A stretch of 52,959 bases of DNA. Origin: Chytriomyces cf. hyalinus JEL632 (lineage: Eukaryota > Chytridiomycota > Chytridiomycetes > Chytridiales > Chytriomycetaceae). Made by a program: the position numbers and the translations under genes. The stretch is taken from assembly GCA_025435555.1 (NCBI GenBank), contig JAIWWG010000151.1:1-52959 (forward strand), in the 5' to 3' direction. The notes beneath the pieces were generated by a model. It saw nothing but the letters and a program-made list of their open reading frames with translations. It was not told the origin of the DNA and ran no database searches. Each line of letters starts with the position of its first letter. The stretch's first letter is position 1. This document shows, piece by piece, positions 9,501 to 21,516 of this stretch.

Positions 9501-12500
9501 CCAGAGCCTGATCGCGGTTGCTACAAGATCAGGTGTTGATGTGTTTTGCCAGAATCGCTCCGACGGTTTTGGCAGTCCAAGTGAATGGATTCCAGTTTCG
9601 GAGATGACACTTTCTTGGTAAAATGGATGCAAGTTAAACCAATTATTATAAAAACTAATTTTTCTCCTTATTTCCGCAGGGAGGACGAAGTCAAGTATAT
9701 TGCCTGGCTTCCGAATGGCTCGCTTGCAGTCAGTCTCGCTTCAAGAGGGTTCGCCATCTTCAACAAGTGGAAGGATACATCTCATGCCGATAGTCTCCAA
9801 GGCGAAACTGCTCGACTTCCCTCCACGCTTCAAAGAACCGTTGCACGAATCAATGGCCGTCTTCCGGATTATCATCCATCGCAGCTGTTACATTACGTGA
9901 TTTGGGCAAAGTATGAGCTTGTGCAATTCATCCTGTCTGTGGTCCATGGATACGTGAGATTAATGAGCCAAGGTGGGCGAATGAAATTGATGAGGGAAAT
10001 TCCGAGCACTCTTTGGAAGTTTTTTGAAGAAGAAGGTGCGGCAGCGAGTGGCGCTGGTGCGAACTACGATGCATTGTTTTTGGAAGAAGGCGAGCAAAGC
10101 AGGTGAGATGGATATCATCGCTCCTATCTTTCTCAGGTGTGAACTCAAACATGCGCGTGATTGATCATTTACCAGTGGAGTTGAGATTGGAAGTTTCACG
10201 AAAAGCGATCTCGACTACCTGGTTGAGCATTTGACGGAACACCAAATCCTGCTCCCGTATTTGTCTGCAGATGATCAAACCAAGTTATTCGCAATAATGA
10301 ACTCGTTTGTGCAAGTGGAGCAGCAGAAGCGATCCATTGATGAGAACGGTGCCCGTTTTGTGTTTTTTGCAAGGCTGCTGTTGTCTGCACTTCCTATCGT
10401 GGAGGGAAAGGCTGTGGCTGCTTCAGAATCGCTTTCTACAAGAGACATTTCATGGGCTTTCTACTCGGACTCTCAGGTACTGTTTTTGACTTTCCTGCCA
10501 ATACTGACATGACGTACGCTGCACTTAGGACTTTTTGGTCGACTTCACAAACCAATCCTTCAACGGAAAACCCCTTTGGAAAGATGTTCGGTCGCTTGGA
10601 ATGGGATTCTGGCTTCGGAATTCAGAGTCCCTTCGACGCCAAGTCGAGTCCATTGCGCGAAATCAATACATGTCCAACGAGGAAAAAAACCCCGTAGATT
10701 GCGCGTTGTTTTACATTTGCTTGCGCAAGAAAAACGTTTTGCTGGGGTTGTGGAAGCTGGCATCTTCTCATCCTGAGCAAGGAGCCATGCTCAAGTTTTT
10801 GGGGAATGACTTTGCTGAGGAGCGATGGCAAAAAGCGGCGGTTAAGAATGCATTCGCTTTATTGGGAAAACAACGCTATGGTAAGGCTTGAGCGCAACTA
10901 TTTAGGAAATACCAATGTTTTGATTGCTCAATATGCATGCTTTCCAGAATACGCGGTCGCATTCTTTCTGCTTGCAGATCGTTTGAAAGATGCTGTGAAC
11001 GTCTGTTTGAAACATTTGAAAGACTTGCAGTTGGCAATTGTGCTTTGTCGCGTCTTTGAGGGCGACGAAAGCGCGACACTCGCTGACACGTTGAAGTCGA
11101 ATATTCTGCCAGAAGCTTTTTCAGTTGGAGATCGGTACCTCATCAGTATGGTCTACACACTGCTGAAGGAGAAAGAAAAAGCACTCAAAGCCACAATGGT
11201 GAGTTGCAGGTGTTCATTTTGCTGGTTATTGAATTCTTTTCCAGATGCCGCTTAAAAGCTTCACCGACGTTCCGGAAGCGTCGTCCACACTCTGTGGCGA
11301 TGTAGCCGATCCGCCGTTACTAGTTATTCACAACCATTTGTCCAAGAGCTACAAAGCCATGCGCGTAAAAGATGTGGAAAAAATCCCGGCAGGCGTACAG
11401 TTTGATTTCCTTTCAAACGGAGCGGTTATTTATGAAAACATGGCATGCCCTGGACTTGCATTGGACATGTACGCAAGAGCACGCGATGCTGCCGCTGCCG
11501 CGGTAATCGAGCGAACAACTGCTGCAGTGCCAAGTGCACCGTCAGCCACAAATCAACAGCAATCAGATGGCATTGATTGGGGGTCACCGGTATCTGCAAA
11601 TCCCACCATGGATTTGAGTGCTCCTGTTTCATCGCAACCATTTGGTGGAATGGACTGGGGGGCTCCTGTTTCATCGCAGCCAGCCGGAGGAATGGATTGG
11701 GGAGCTCCTGTGTCTTCTCAACCGTCTGGTGGAATGGACTGGGGTGCCCCTGTGTCGTCTCAACCATCTGGCGGTATGGACTGGGGAGCTCCGGTTTCAT
11801 CACAGCCATCTGGAGGGATGGATTGGGGAGCTCCCATCTCATCTCAATCAGCGGGAGGAATGGACTGGGGCGAGCCAGTAGCACGAAAACCGGCCAACGA
11901 GCTTGACGAGTATGAAGCGTTTAAAAATTCCATGAAGTCCGATGAACCCGACGAATTGGAGCTTTTGGAGCGGGAATTGGAGCTTGCTGAACAAAAGAAT
12001 GCTCCTGCTGTTACCACTTCTACTGTCGAAGAACCTGCAGCACAAGTCACTTTGGATACAAATCAAATGATGCAAGTATCCAATATTATTGAAAAGATTC
12101 GATTCCAGCAGTGGAAAATGGCAATTCGGATGATTCATGCGTTATACAAACCCATTGCCGTTGTGTCTCTGAACATGGACATACTCTCAGTTGATCCAGT
12201 TTTCAAGGGATACTTTTCTCACTTGAATTCAGGCTTGCGAAAGCTGTCTGAGCGTGTCGAAATGCCTCTGCCAATCATGGATGCCGCCATAACAACGCGG
12301 TTCAAGGAAATGGATGCTTTTGTGGCTTTTGTGGAGCTGCCATGTTTGGCGTCGGATGTGCGGAGTGCGAAGCAATTTTCATCTGTTTTAGTGGAGGGAT
12401 CAAGCCATTTGTGTTCTCTTGTTTTTGGTGGAGCGGACGCAAGTTACGATGCTGCTTCGGTGGATCCAGTTATTGACTTTTCCAAGTATGTTTTAATTAT

Positions 12501-15026
12501 CGATTGTTTTAAATCACTGCTCATAATCTTTGTTTGTCCACGTCTAGACGCATGCTCTGGTCTGTGATTCGTTGGTACGAAAAAGACGAGTCCGTTGATT
12601 TGCCTATTAGCGTCTCGGTCATGTCCCAAACAGCCAGCACCGCGTTTTTGGCGCTCACCATCAGTTACCTGAGGTGTAAAGATTTCCGGTCACTATGGTG
12701 GGTGGTTGGTCTGAGCGATCGTTTTTTTGAGGTTCTTGTTGGCGGAGCCAAAAAGAAGAATCTGAAGCCGCTGATTTTGGATTTACTTACCCAGCGAGAG
12801 CCGATTGTAAGCGCGTTTGTTACTTGTATTAGGTTTTCGTCCGAAATCTAACCAACGCCTCTTCACAGATCCAGCCGGACTCTGACAGTGAAGGCGATGA
12901 CTCTGATGACGATTATTACGGTGAAGTATCTCCAGAGAAAGCTCTCCTCGCAGAAACGCTGCTGGCGTCGATTGCGCTTCAGCATATTGGACTTGACTTC
13001 AAAGTGTTTGTGAAACACATGAAGGAAGGCGGAGCAGTGGAAGATTCGCATGGGTTCCTTTCAGAAAACTTTTTGTCAAAGCTGTCTTCACTGCTACATC
13101 AAATGCATGCACAAGTTCGCGCGAGTTGGTCTGGAGGCTTGAAATTTAAGATTTGTAAGTTGTTTATGTCTCTTCCCAGATTCACATTAATCCAGGCGTT
13201 TTTCAGCAAAACTTGGAAAATATTTGCTCAACAAGTATTCAAAAGGCGTATGGGCACTCATAAAAAGGACAGCAAACATTCGAAAACTCGCATCACAGAT
13301 CATTTCCGGGGACCCGAAAGGCAGTTCTCCAGACCAAGGCATCGAAGCGATGTCCACGGCAGATATCCATTCTGAATCAGCGAATGCCAGCGATGAACTT
13401 GTTAGTGATGCACCTGTCCAAACGAAACGAACAGTGCAAGTGTACGATGAAAGCTGCTACGAGCTCGTATTCCGCACCAAAGATATTATTGGAACGTTTG
13501 CAATTAATCCGCTCAACAACAACTGCTTTGCCGTTGCAACGCACGACACGATTGTTGAATTTGATCTTGACGCGTCTCTTCACTTTTATTCGGTGAGTTG
13601 TCGTCGTTGGTTTTGCTTGCTTGATATATACCTGAATATTTTAAACAGAGAGAAGAAGTGCTCGCCAAAAGAAGAGAATCCGTGGATGATTTGGCAATCA
13701 AGTCTGCCAAAAAGAGCCTGAAGACGCCGCATTCTGAAAGACTTAACCCTGAGAACGGCGACTTGAGGCGCAACTTGAGTTTTGATTCTCTTCAGCGAGC
13801 TGTCAAGGATTCCATGATGGATTTAAGGCGCAGAGGTATTTTTTAAGTTCTGGCATTTTACAGATGGACAAACTGGCTTTAATTGCATTAAAATACACAG
13901 ACTCTGAACTTGACAGCGGCAGAAGAATCCAGCGAAATGTTGTCAGTGTTTCTTCGCTTGAAGCGCATCCCACCCTTAATTACTGTGAGCCTGCTTTTAT
14001 GTCAAATCATTCCTTGGCGATGCTTATCACGCGCGTTTTTCTCAGACCTGGCCGGCATTGGGGACGGAAACTCGGAATCCATTGTGAAGCTGTACCAGTT
14101 TGGTCAGAAGGGCGACCTTGTCGCTTATTCCAGCGGCAGTTCGGCGCGCATCACAAAATGCCGCTTTGATCCATTTGGAGGACGATTCGGCTGCTCAGAC
14201 GCGAAAGGAGAATTGAGGCTGTGGAAGTTTGATGCAACACAGCAGTCCTTGAATCCAACTCAAGTTTTGCAATGCCACTCTGCCATTACCAACGATTTTT
14301 GCTTTGTCAATTCTTCGACTATTCTCGCAACAGCAGGTGTTTCATCGAACGGCAGGTAAGAACTTTTTTTCTATCTTTTAAACAAACTCCTGCATTCAAT
14401 TTATTCACATTTTTTCATTTCAGCAACATTTGCCTGTGGGACACACTGCTTCCTCAGCACAAAGCACGCGTGAAAAGTTTCCATGTGACGGAAGGAGGTG
14501 CTTACTCTATCGCACACTCTCACAGACATCAGGCCATCATCTCGGGCGGAAAGAAAGGAGACATACGTACGTACCGGATGTCGAATAACACAACTCTGTC
14601 GGCTTCAGGAGACACTCACTTTTTTTTATATTTTTTTCCATGCCCAGTTATTTTTGACGTGCGTCAAATGCGTCACCGCAAAACCTTCCGTGCGCATGAG
14701 TCCACAGTTAAATCTCTGTTTGTCGATGATAGCAACGGATTGCTGATTTCTGGGGCAACGGGCGGAGACATTAAGGTTTGTTTTTACTTGGGAGCGTTGC
14801 TTTGAGAAACTGATCTTTGCTTTAAATCCAGGTGTGGGATTTGGAAATGTTTGGAAATGAAGGATGGAATTCGGATGAATCCGCCCTGTCCCGTCGAGGC
14901 AGGTTCCCAGGGCATTCAGAGAAAGCAAGCGGAATGTCAACGTATGGAGTGATGCAGATTTCAGTGAATGATAACCGCATTTACACGTGCGGCGCCGACG
15001 GGTCCTTGTCTCGCTGTAAAGTATAA
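6580..15026 (+). CDS. RAV1: DmX/Rav1-family (rabconnectin-3 alpha) WD40 protein
   Basis: Large scaffold of the RAVE/rabconnectin-3 complex, which promotes V-ATPase assembly on endosomes and vacuoles. Many exons. Early ones: 6580 to ~6667, ~6731-6992, 7042-7126, 7184-7250, 7304-7349, 7396-8043 and 8127-8395. Order of parts: N-terminal WD40 propeller (~6.6-9.6 kb; VSKIVFSPESKFFASLAE, RFLKVWYKSD); the Rav1-type core (~9.7-11.2 kb; SWAFYSDSQ, GFWLRNSESLRR, DCALFYICLRKKNVL, FALLGKQRYG); a linker with a 14-residue GGMDWGAP repeat; then an acidic segment (SDSEGDDSDDDYYG); and a C-terminal WD40 propeller (13.4-15.0 kb; ICLWDTLLP, FRAHESTVKSLFVD, IKVWDLEMFG). The size is closer to animal DmX than to yeast Rav1. 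Splicing near 6670-6730 (frame break after the first exon) and several middle introns are inferred. Confidence 0.92.
11566..11880 (+). repeat. 42-bp coding tandem repeat (GGMDWGAP units) in DmX/Rav1
   Basis: Seven DWG-containing units plus one variant (TMDLSAP) lie in tandem. The core units repeat every 42 bases (14 residues, GGMDWGAPVSSQPS), with third-position variation between units. The reading frame is kept throughout. Each unit carries one Asp-Trp-Gly in a flexible Ser/Pro/Gln setting, as in short linear peptide motifs. Confidence 0.9.
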
Positions 15027-15093
15027 AAATGTGGCGTCGGAGAAAAATAAACTCAAAACTAAATTTCTGGGCGCACAATCAAAACACAAAAAA

Positions 15094-15759
15094 ATGTCCA
15101 CCTCCGAAGATTCAGCCACAAGCAAGGAAACCTGCATGCCCGGCATCCATCTCGAGCAGCAGAAGGACAGAGTTGAGCACAAGAAGGGCCGGTGCTGGTG
15201 CTGCTGGGAAACGTGCGAAACCCGTGAAAACGCGCTCATCCGTGTCTGCCGTGGCTGCAAAGACCCTGACCTGCAGTTTATCCACCAGCAATGTATTGAC
15301 GCGTACCTGTCAAAGCTGCCGCCTCGCGAGCACGATCCGGATGACTTGGACATGAATAACCAGCACTGGGATCCGAACCACATGCCTCGACAAGAACGCG
15401 CTGTTCGGTTCTCATGTTCTCGCTGTAAAGACGCGTACACTGTGTATGAAAAGCCTGTTGCACTTGTCACGGCGGTGATGCACGACGCGTACCTGAGTCG
15501 CGCTGTGTTGTTGTTGCTGCTGAGCACGTTGGTTGTCTTTCTCAGCTGCAGTTACAGCTGGTACTACGAAACATTTGTTGTGCCACAGAAACTCATGTTT
15601 GATGTGTGGCTGCCGTTTGGACACTCGTTTCAGCTGGGTTTGACTTTCTTTGCGGGATTGATGCTGTGTCTGTGTTACTTTCTTTGTGTGTTCACTTATT
15701 ATCTGTTGAAGGACTTTTTTAAATCTGAAGTCAGCCGCCACGTTAAGGCGGCTATGTGA
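15094..15759 (+). CDS. RING-CH (MARCH-type) membrane protein, copy 1
   Basis: Intronless, 221 residues. A RINGv/RING-CH zinc finger spans residues ~32-115: CWCCWE, then RVCRGC, then FIHQQC and finally FSCSRC, matching the C4HC3 order with an unusually long loop before the last pair. Two hydrophobic helices follow (LLLLLSTLVVFLS and LTFFAGLMLCLCYFLCVF). In MARCH proteins this layout gives a membrane-bound E3 ubiquitin ligase of endomembranes or mitochondria. That role is inferred here. The start follows the DmX/Rav1 stop by 67 bases, with AATAAA at 15046-15051 between them. A related gene lies at 19893-21112 beyond SPAG1. Confidence 0.8.
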   Translation: MSTSEDSATSKETCMPGIHLEQQKDRVEHKKGRCWCCWETCETRENALIRVCRGCKDPDLQFIHQQCIDAYLSKLPPREHDPDDLDMNNQHWDPNHMPRQERAVRFSCSRCKDAYTVYEKPVALVTAVMHDAYLSRAVLLLLLSTLVVFLSCSYSWYYETFVVPQKLMFDVWLPFGHSFQLGLTFFAGLMLCLCYFLCVFTYYLLKDFFKSEVSRHVKAAM

Positions 15760-16448
15760 GTGTATGAAAGATAGACCAAATAAATAGACTGTATCACAGA
15801 ATGTGCGTGGAGGTTAAGATGTATGTATTCCAGGCGATCTTTTCGTGTTGCTCGGTTTGAAAAACTGATGGCCAATCATATGCCAGGACAGCCCATTTGT
15901 GATGCATTGGACGCGTTAGATATGTTGTGCTGTCGTTTTGCAGCTGTCGTTCTGCCTGCCTGCCAGTTGACGTGTGGTGGTCGCCCCACTTTACGGGAAA
16001 CTTAAAAAAAAATTTCCTCAAAGGAAACAAGGTGAGATCTTGACATAGGTCACGAAAACAAGGTCCCTGTGATTATTTGGACTCCACGCAACCAACTTGA
16101 TGCAGGTATAACAAGGGACTCTATATGGACTGTGAGTTGGGGTATGTACGGCAAAGGTTTCTGCAGCTGAATGGATGGACTCTGGTCTGTCCACCAGCGT
16201 GAACTGGTAGCTACAGCCGCCTGTCATATCCTGCCTTTGCTTTGTTATTCATCCATCGGGGCATCTCTCGCGGTTGGTCAGTGTCTCCCGTGTTTGTAAT
16301 GCGCAATAAACAGGCTGTAAATAACTCGTGACTTGGCCACATCTCCGCTCTTTCACACGTAATTTTTATGATTTATGCCGAGCCACCCAGCAAATGAAAA
16401 GGCGACATTTTCGACTTGGACAAAACAAACACCAACAAAGCATAAAAC
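15760..16448. other. Intergenic region before SPAG1
   Basis: Contains an AATAAA-type signal for the RING-CH gene near 15778 and about 650 bases without a credible coding frame or RNA gene. The last ~60 bases before 16449 are A-rich, as expected of a 5' UTR. Confidence 0.5.
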
Positions 16449-19400
16449 ATGGATCTGAGTCAGCCCGACGTGAAGCAGCTCGCAAGCACATTCGCTGCGG
16501 GAGGAGAGCAGGATAGGCATGCAAACAGCGACGACACCATCACAGACTACGATGTCGAGTGTCTGGACTACTCGTTCCTGCAGACAGCTTCGGCCAAGGA
16601 TCTGGACCGTCTCGTCAGTCTGCTGCGTGTGCTGAGGTGTGTACTTTGTCGTATTGTCATGATGCTGCGGGATCTGACTTGTTTTCCCTTGTATCTCTTT
16701 CGCAGGTCTGGCAAGGAGGGTATCTATCCCGAACTAGAACGCGCCTTTGAAGACAAGATTGTGCACCTCGATGCGTCCATGGCTGCAAGGTGTGTACTTA
16801 GGCTGATCCCACCCTTCCTGATCCCACCCTGCCCTCCACTCCATCACACACTGCCTCTCTCACCATCCGCCTCTCCGTCCCGTCCTCCTTCACACGCATC
16901 CACTTCTCCCTCATCGCAGCAGCACGTTCTCGTTGAACAAACACGCGAATGTGTCTCTGCGGTGCCACCGATTTTAAGTGTTCATGAATCAATTCTCGTC
17001 ATTCCAAGGAAAAATTTTCCATTTGGTTCCTCCTCCTTCCTTCTTCCCCCCCAAATACATGCAGGCAACAACTCACATCTTTATTCCTGAAGGATAAAGG
17101 ACCCAAAAACCCCTTCAAAACCTTCCTTCTCCTGCTCAGACGTGGATGCCGCGAAACTCGACTTGGCATCTTGGACACAATCCATCAAACAAAAGGACTC
17201 GATCCTGCGTTCGCAAACTGAGAAATCTGGAAAATCTCTGCGTAAAATGGATAGCGCCATCTGCGTGCGTGGGTCTACCGATAAGGACCTTCATTCGGAC
17301 GAAAGCAGCAGCACCAGCAGCTCAGATAATGATGACTCCTCCGAACAAAGAGCCAAACTCTCTGAGCATTCAAAACCTGCCCCGAAATCAATTCTCAAAA
17401 TGCGAAGCCGAGCGTCAAGTCCCTCTTCCGTCGACAATGCCGACGAAGAGAGCGATGAAGCACATCACAAGAAGGCCGTGCGGTTCCAAGACGAAGTTGA
17501 AGCACAAGCTAGAGAGTTAGAACGCATCAAGAGAAAACAAGAGAAACGCGCTCGACAAATTGAAATGCATTTGGCACATCCCGTCGGTGAAAAAAAGAAG
17601 ACGGCGTCGAAACAAGGAAAAAGCCGGAGTCCAAGCCCGTCTCATTCGGCTCAGCAACAGCCTCAAAAGACCAGTTCTGACCGTATCCTGATCAAAGAGG
17701 TCGACAGCAGCAGCAACTTGCCAGAGCCGAAAAAGATTTTGATTCAAGAGGTCAACGGCGAAATTGACACTCAACCCACAGACGCTCCACAGCAAAAGCA
17801 CCGGATAAAGTCGTTCGATTATGGAGCCTGGGACAAATTTGACGCGGATAAAGAGCTCGAAAAACTGGAGACCACAGAAACAAACAGTTCAGCCAAAAAA
17901 GAAACAGTCAACTCAACGCGGATATCTGAACCCTCTGCCGTCAAGAATGCAAAAATTCCAGACGTGCGTCCCTCTCGTGAACTTGAAAATGACGTGATCG
18001 CGACTCAATTGGCAGAGCGGGAAAAGGAAAAGGGCAACGAATGTTTCAAAGTGCAAGAGTACGTTGATGCTGTGAGTAAACACGCTCTTTGGCCTTTGCG
18101 CTGTCCGGTTTAAGATTCCGTAACCTCCCGCTGTTTGTTGATATAGCTTGTTGTCATTGTTTTGTATCCTTCTCTTTTCTGACATGCTTTCACTCCCTCC
18201 CTTTCCAAAACAAAAACCGTAAAAAATTCCAATTCATAACGAACCAAACCAAAAAAACCGATTGCGATCAATAATAAATATGCGATTCGATTTCTGCAAT
18301 TCTCGTCGATTTTACGGCATCTTCAGCTGACGTACTACACAAGAAGCCTCGACATCAAGCCACAAGCTACAGTCTACAACAACCGATCCCTTGTCCATCT
18401 GAAAATGAAAGAATACTCGAAAGCTGAACGCGATGCCACAGGTGACCTCCACGCAACACCTCACTCCAAATACAAACAACTGACTTTTTGAATCATTCTC
18501 GCAGCTGCACTTGGCTTCAAAGATGCATCGACACATTACAAATCATATCTCCGACGCGCATTGGCTCTTTGTAAACGCGGGAAATATGTAGACTCGTTGC
18601 GAGATTTAGACGCGGCGCTTACAGTCCCAGCGCCACAAAATGGAACATTTGAAGCAATCAAACTTCGTGCAGAAGTGTTGCAACAGTTTGAAGACGCGTA
18701 TGGCAGCGAAGAGGTCAAGAAATTGTTGAATGGTGGTGATGGTGAAGAGTTGGGAGAGCGTGGCCGCAGTTTGACAAAAGACGATGAATACGATGAACAA
18801 AAAATGGAAGATGATCGAATGAGTGAAGATGAACAAGTTGAAGGGGAGATTGTGACGCCGCTTGGGACTTCTTGTGGAAATGTGCTGCGAGAGAGGGCTG
18901 CTCCTGTTTCCAGCAACTATAAAACTCGAACCAGGCCATTGGATAAAGGGAAGCAAAAGACGGACGGGTATCCTGTTTTTGAAGAAATCAAGGAGATGGA
19001 GAATGTTTATGAAGCGGCTGCAGATATAGTCCGTGAAACATTAATGAAGCAGCCCGGATTTGCATCTGGATCGGGAATTGCGCAGGAAAAGGATTGCGAT
19101 ATTGCCACGGCTGTTGTTGGGAACGTTGAAGCTGTGCGAAAAATCGTAGTTGAAGAAGTGGACGAAGACTCTGACGCGGACGAAAGCGATGCAACTGTGC
19201 CTATTCAAAGTTCGAAACCAGCTCAAAGTATTGCCTGTCCTGAAACCCCTTTGGACATTCCCAATCCAATGACTGAAGATTCTGTCCCAACTGTTCCGAA
19301 AACCGCGTCTCGCACCAAACCTGCAATTGCCGGCCCCGCAAAAACGTCGCTTGAATTTGAGACGGACTGGAAAGCATTGAAGAACAACGAACTTGAATGG

Positions 19401-19810
19401 CAGTCATACATCAGACGCACGCCAGTATCTTTCTTTTTTAAACTCTTGAGCGGTGTCATGAACCCGAGCGTTCTTCCGGATGTATTTCGCGCTTTTGCTG
19501 GAATTGTTGAAGGTGGGGTTATTTTTTCATGTGAGTATTGAATGCTGAATGGGCTGTTTCCAGATGACGCCGATTTTGTATGCAGCTGTATGGATGAAAT
19601 TCAAAAGATTCCGAGACTCAAAGTCGTTCTTAAAATGTCGTCGCGTAAAGAAAAAGCAGGTTTGTTGAAACTTGAATCCATGTTGTTGCTCAGACTAACT
19701 TATTTCAAAAAAAAACAAAAAACACAGTGCTAGCAGATTTAATTGGCAGCATAGAGAACAAGTTGCCGTCGGATGAACGAGCCCAGCGCATGCGGCAGTG
19801 CTTTTTGTAG
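16449..19810 (+). CDS. SPAG1: SPAG1-like axonemal dynein assembly factor
   Basis: Cytoplasmic TPR co-chaperone that helps pre-assemble axonemal dynein arms. The N-terminal block is the SPAG1 hallmark: VECLDYSFLQ, then DLDRLVSLLRVLRSGKEG and IYPELE (exons 16449-16636 and 16706-16789). The main exon (~17140-18071) is charged and low-complexity with KSFDYGAWDKFDADKE, then a TPR unit (ERE...GNECFKVQEYVDA) continued in 18327 to ~18440 (SLDIKPQATVYNNRSLVHLK) and ~18505 onward (YKSYLRRALALCKRGKYVDS). The C-terminus is an RPAP3-type domain (TSLEFETDWKALKNNE to MRQCFL), ending in exons ~19563-19660 and ~19728-19810. The frame across the ~350-base intron before 17140 does not join cleanly with the best splice sites, so one boundary or a micro-exon is unresolved. 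A decayed copy of the C-terminal domain lies near 31.6 kb. Confidence 0.88.
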
Positions 19811-19892
19811 CGATTTAAAAATAATACGAATAATATCATGAATAAAAACACGGGAAACCCACTTTGAACAGGAATTTTGTTCAAAATCAAAC

Positions 19893-21112
19893 ATGGTTCA
19901 CACTGCAGACCAACGACTGGTGCAGCTTGTCAAGCATGAAACCTCGGAGCTGCGCAAGAGAATAGCCAGGGTGGTAGAGCAAGGTATCTGTCTACAAATA
20001 GCCTGATCGAACACTGATCATGAAGTGTTGATCCAACTCCTCTTGATCAAGAAATGCAGCAGTTTACGAGTGCTTTAGAAGCCAGTTTGTTGGTAGAACA
20101 AGAGATGCAGCCAGCCTCGAAGCAATGCCAGGATCCGTCAAACTCACTCGCGTCTCCCCCGGCGAGTCCATTCAAACAGACCGCGAACGAACACGTTGGG
20201 GCAATTCCTGATCCGAAGATATCGAATGCCGATTCACCCAAAATGGACGCGGAACTTGAACCGAAAGATTCTTCAAGTGTCGCGAATGTTGAGATCAAAT
20301 CTGCGACGACTGACGCAATTCCCACGAAAGCGGAGAAGGATTCAGCAACAAATGCAAACGAGTATTCAAAAGCAGTAAAGAAGGAGAAAGATGCAGCACC
20401 AGAGAGGAATGCCAATGGAAAGGGTCAGTGCTGGTGCTGTTGGGAGAGCGACGAGACGGACAGCAATCCACTGATTCGAGTGTGTCATGGTTGCAAGGTG
20501 ACATCTGATCATATTGTCATAACATGGCACTCACCGACGCGTGTTTTATTTAGGATGTAGACCTGCAGTGGGTGAGAAGCCTTGTCGAAGATTGATTCGC
20601 CGTTGTTAAATACGCGTTTCTTTCAACATTACAGGTCCATCAAAAGTGCGTGAATTCGTTCGTTTCAATGCTACCAAAACCGAGGCTCGATCAGAATGGC
20701 GTCATTTCAAACTGGCGCTGCTCTCGCTGTAACGATCTCTACAATGTTATTGAGGTAAAGTAGTTGTATCCCTAGACTCCTCTGATAATGCCATTAACAC
20801 TACACCGTATGCCGTTTATCTTGACAAAAGGTACCCATGACTGCCTGGGGCATCATTTTCGCAGACATGATCTTACTCGGAGCCGTCATGTTTTTCATTC
20901 TGTTCTTTGCAATCTTGGTCGGTGCCATGGTCCACCTGCGTTGGAACGAGCTGTGTTTGGTGTTTGCAACGCTGGTCAAGAGTTGGTATGAGTTGGCGCT
21001 TGTTTTATTCTGCGCGTCTCTTGGCGGTTGCTTGCATTGGCTTGTGTCGGATCTGGCAAAGGAACACATGATTCGGCATGTTGTTGGAACGCGTGATGTG
21101 GACGCACTGTGA
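19893..21112 (+). CDS. RING-CH (MARCH-type) membrane protein, copy 2
   Basis: Same family as the gene at 15094. Exon 1 (from 19893) encodes a short helical N-terminus. Exon 2 (20052 to ~20498) is an acidic/Ser-Ala linker running into the zinc finger (GQCWCCWE, VCHGC). A tiny exon (~20555-20572, DVDLQW) follows, then VHQKC...RCSRCNDLY, and the last exon (from ~20831) has two membrane segments (ADMILLGAVMFFILFFAILVG and LVLFCASLGGCLHWLV). Five exons against none in copy 1, with a longer N-terminal region, suggest an old duplication or a retro-derived copy 1. An E3 ligase role is inferred. Confidence 0.8.
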
Positions 21113-21512
21113 TGACTATATACCTATACCAATAAATAAACTCTTAATATTCTTTGAAACTGTGTCTCTTTATTTGTGGTTCATTTGCAGCATCTGATGT
21201 TCAAAGACAAGAAGCACTGCAACACTACCAACACTACCAGCTTTGAAGGAGGATATAAACTGGAGAAACTCCATCCATAAAGTGTGGATGTGGGTTTGGG
21301 TATCATGGATACAGCAGAAGCTGTGTGCAAAGGTATGCGATGTGGCCAAAACGAAATGAAGATCCTTTCCGACTGCTGAAGGAATGTAAAATTTAACCAG
21401 ATTCCGGCTGAAATGTGGAAGGTCTGATCACGACCCACACTCACTCAGACACTCACCAACACATACACACATCCTTACACATACAAATACCCTCTCTTCG
21501 AAACCATCGCAT
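21113..21512. other. Intergenic region and unresolved lipin first exon
   Basis: Tandem AATAAATAAA lies just after the RING-CH stop. The lipin gene needs a very short first exon here. The ATG at 21413-21415 (Met-Trp-Lys, then a GTCTGA donor) fits in phase but is not strongly supported. An ACACAC-rich stretch follows at 21430-21490. Confidence 0.4.
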
Positions 21513-21516
21513 ACAG

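Noticed and set aside
11426-11884. Frames in other phases through the DWG repeat
   Set aside because: Any period-42 repeat stays open in several frames. Only the plus frame joins DmX/Rav1 exons.
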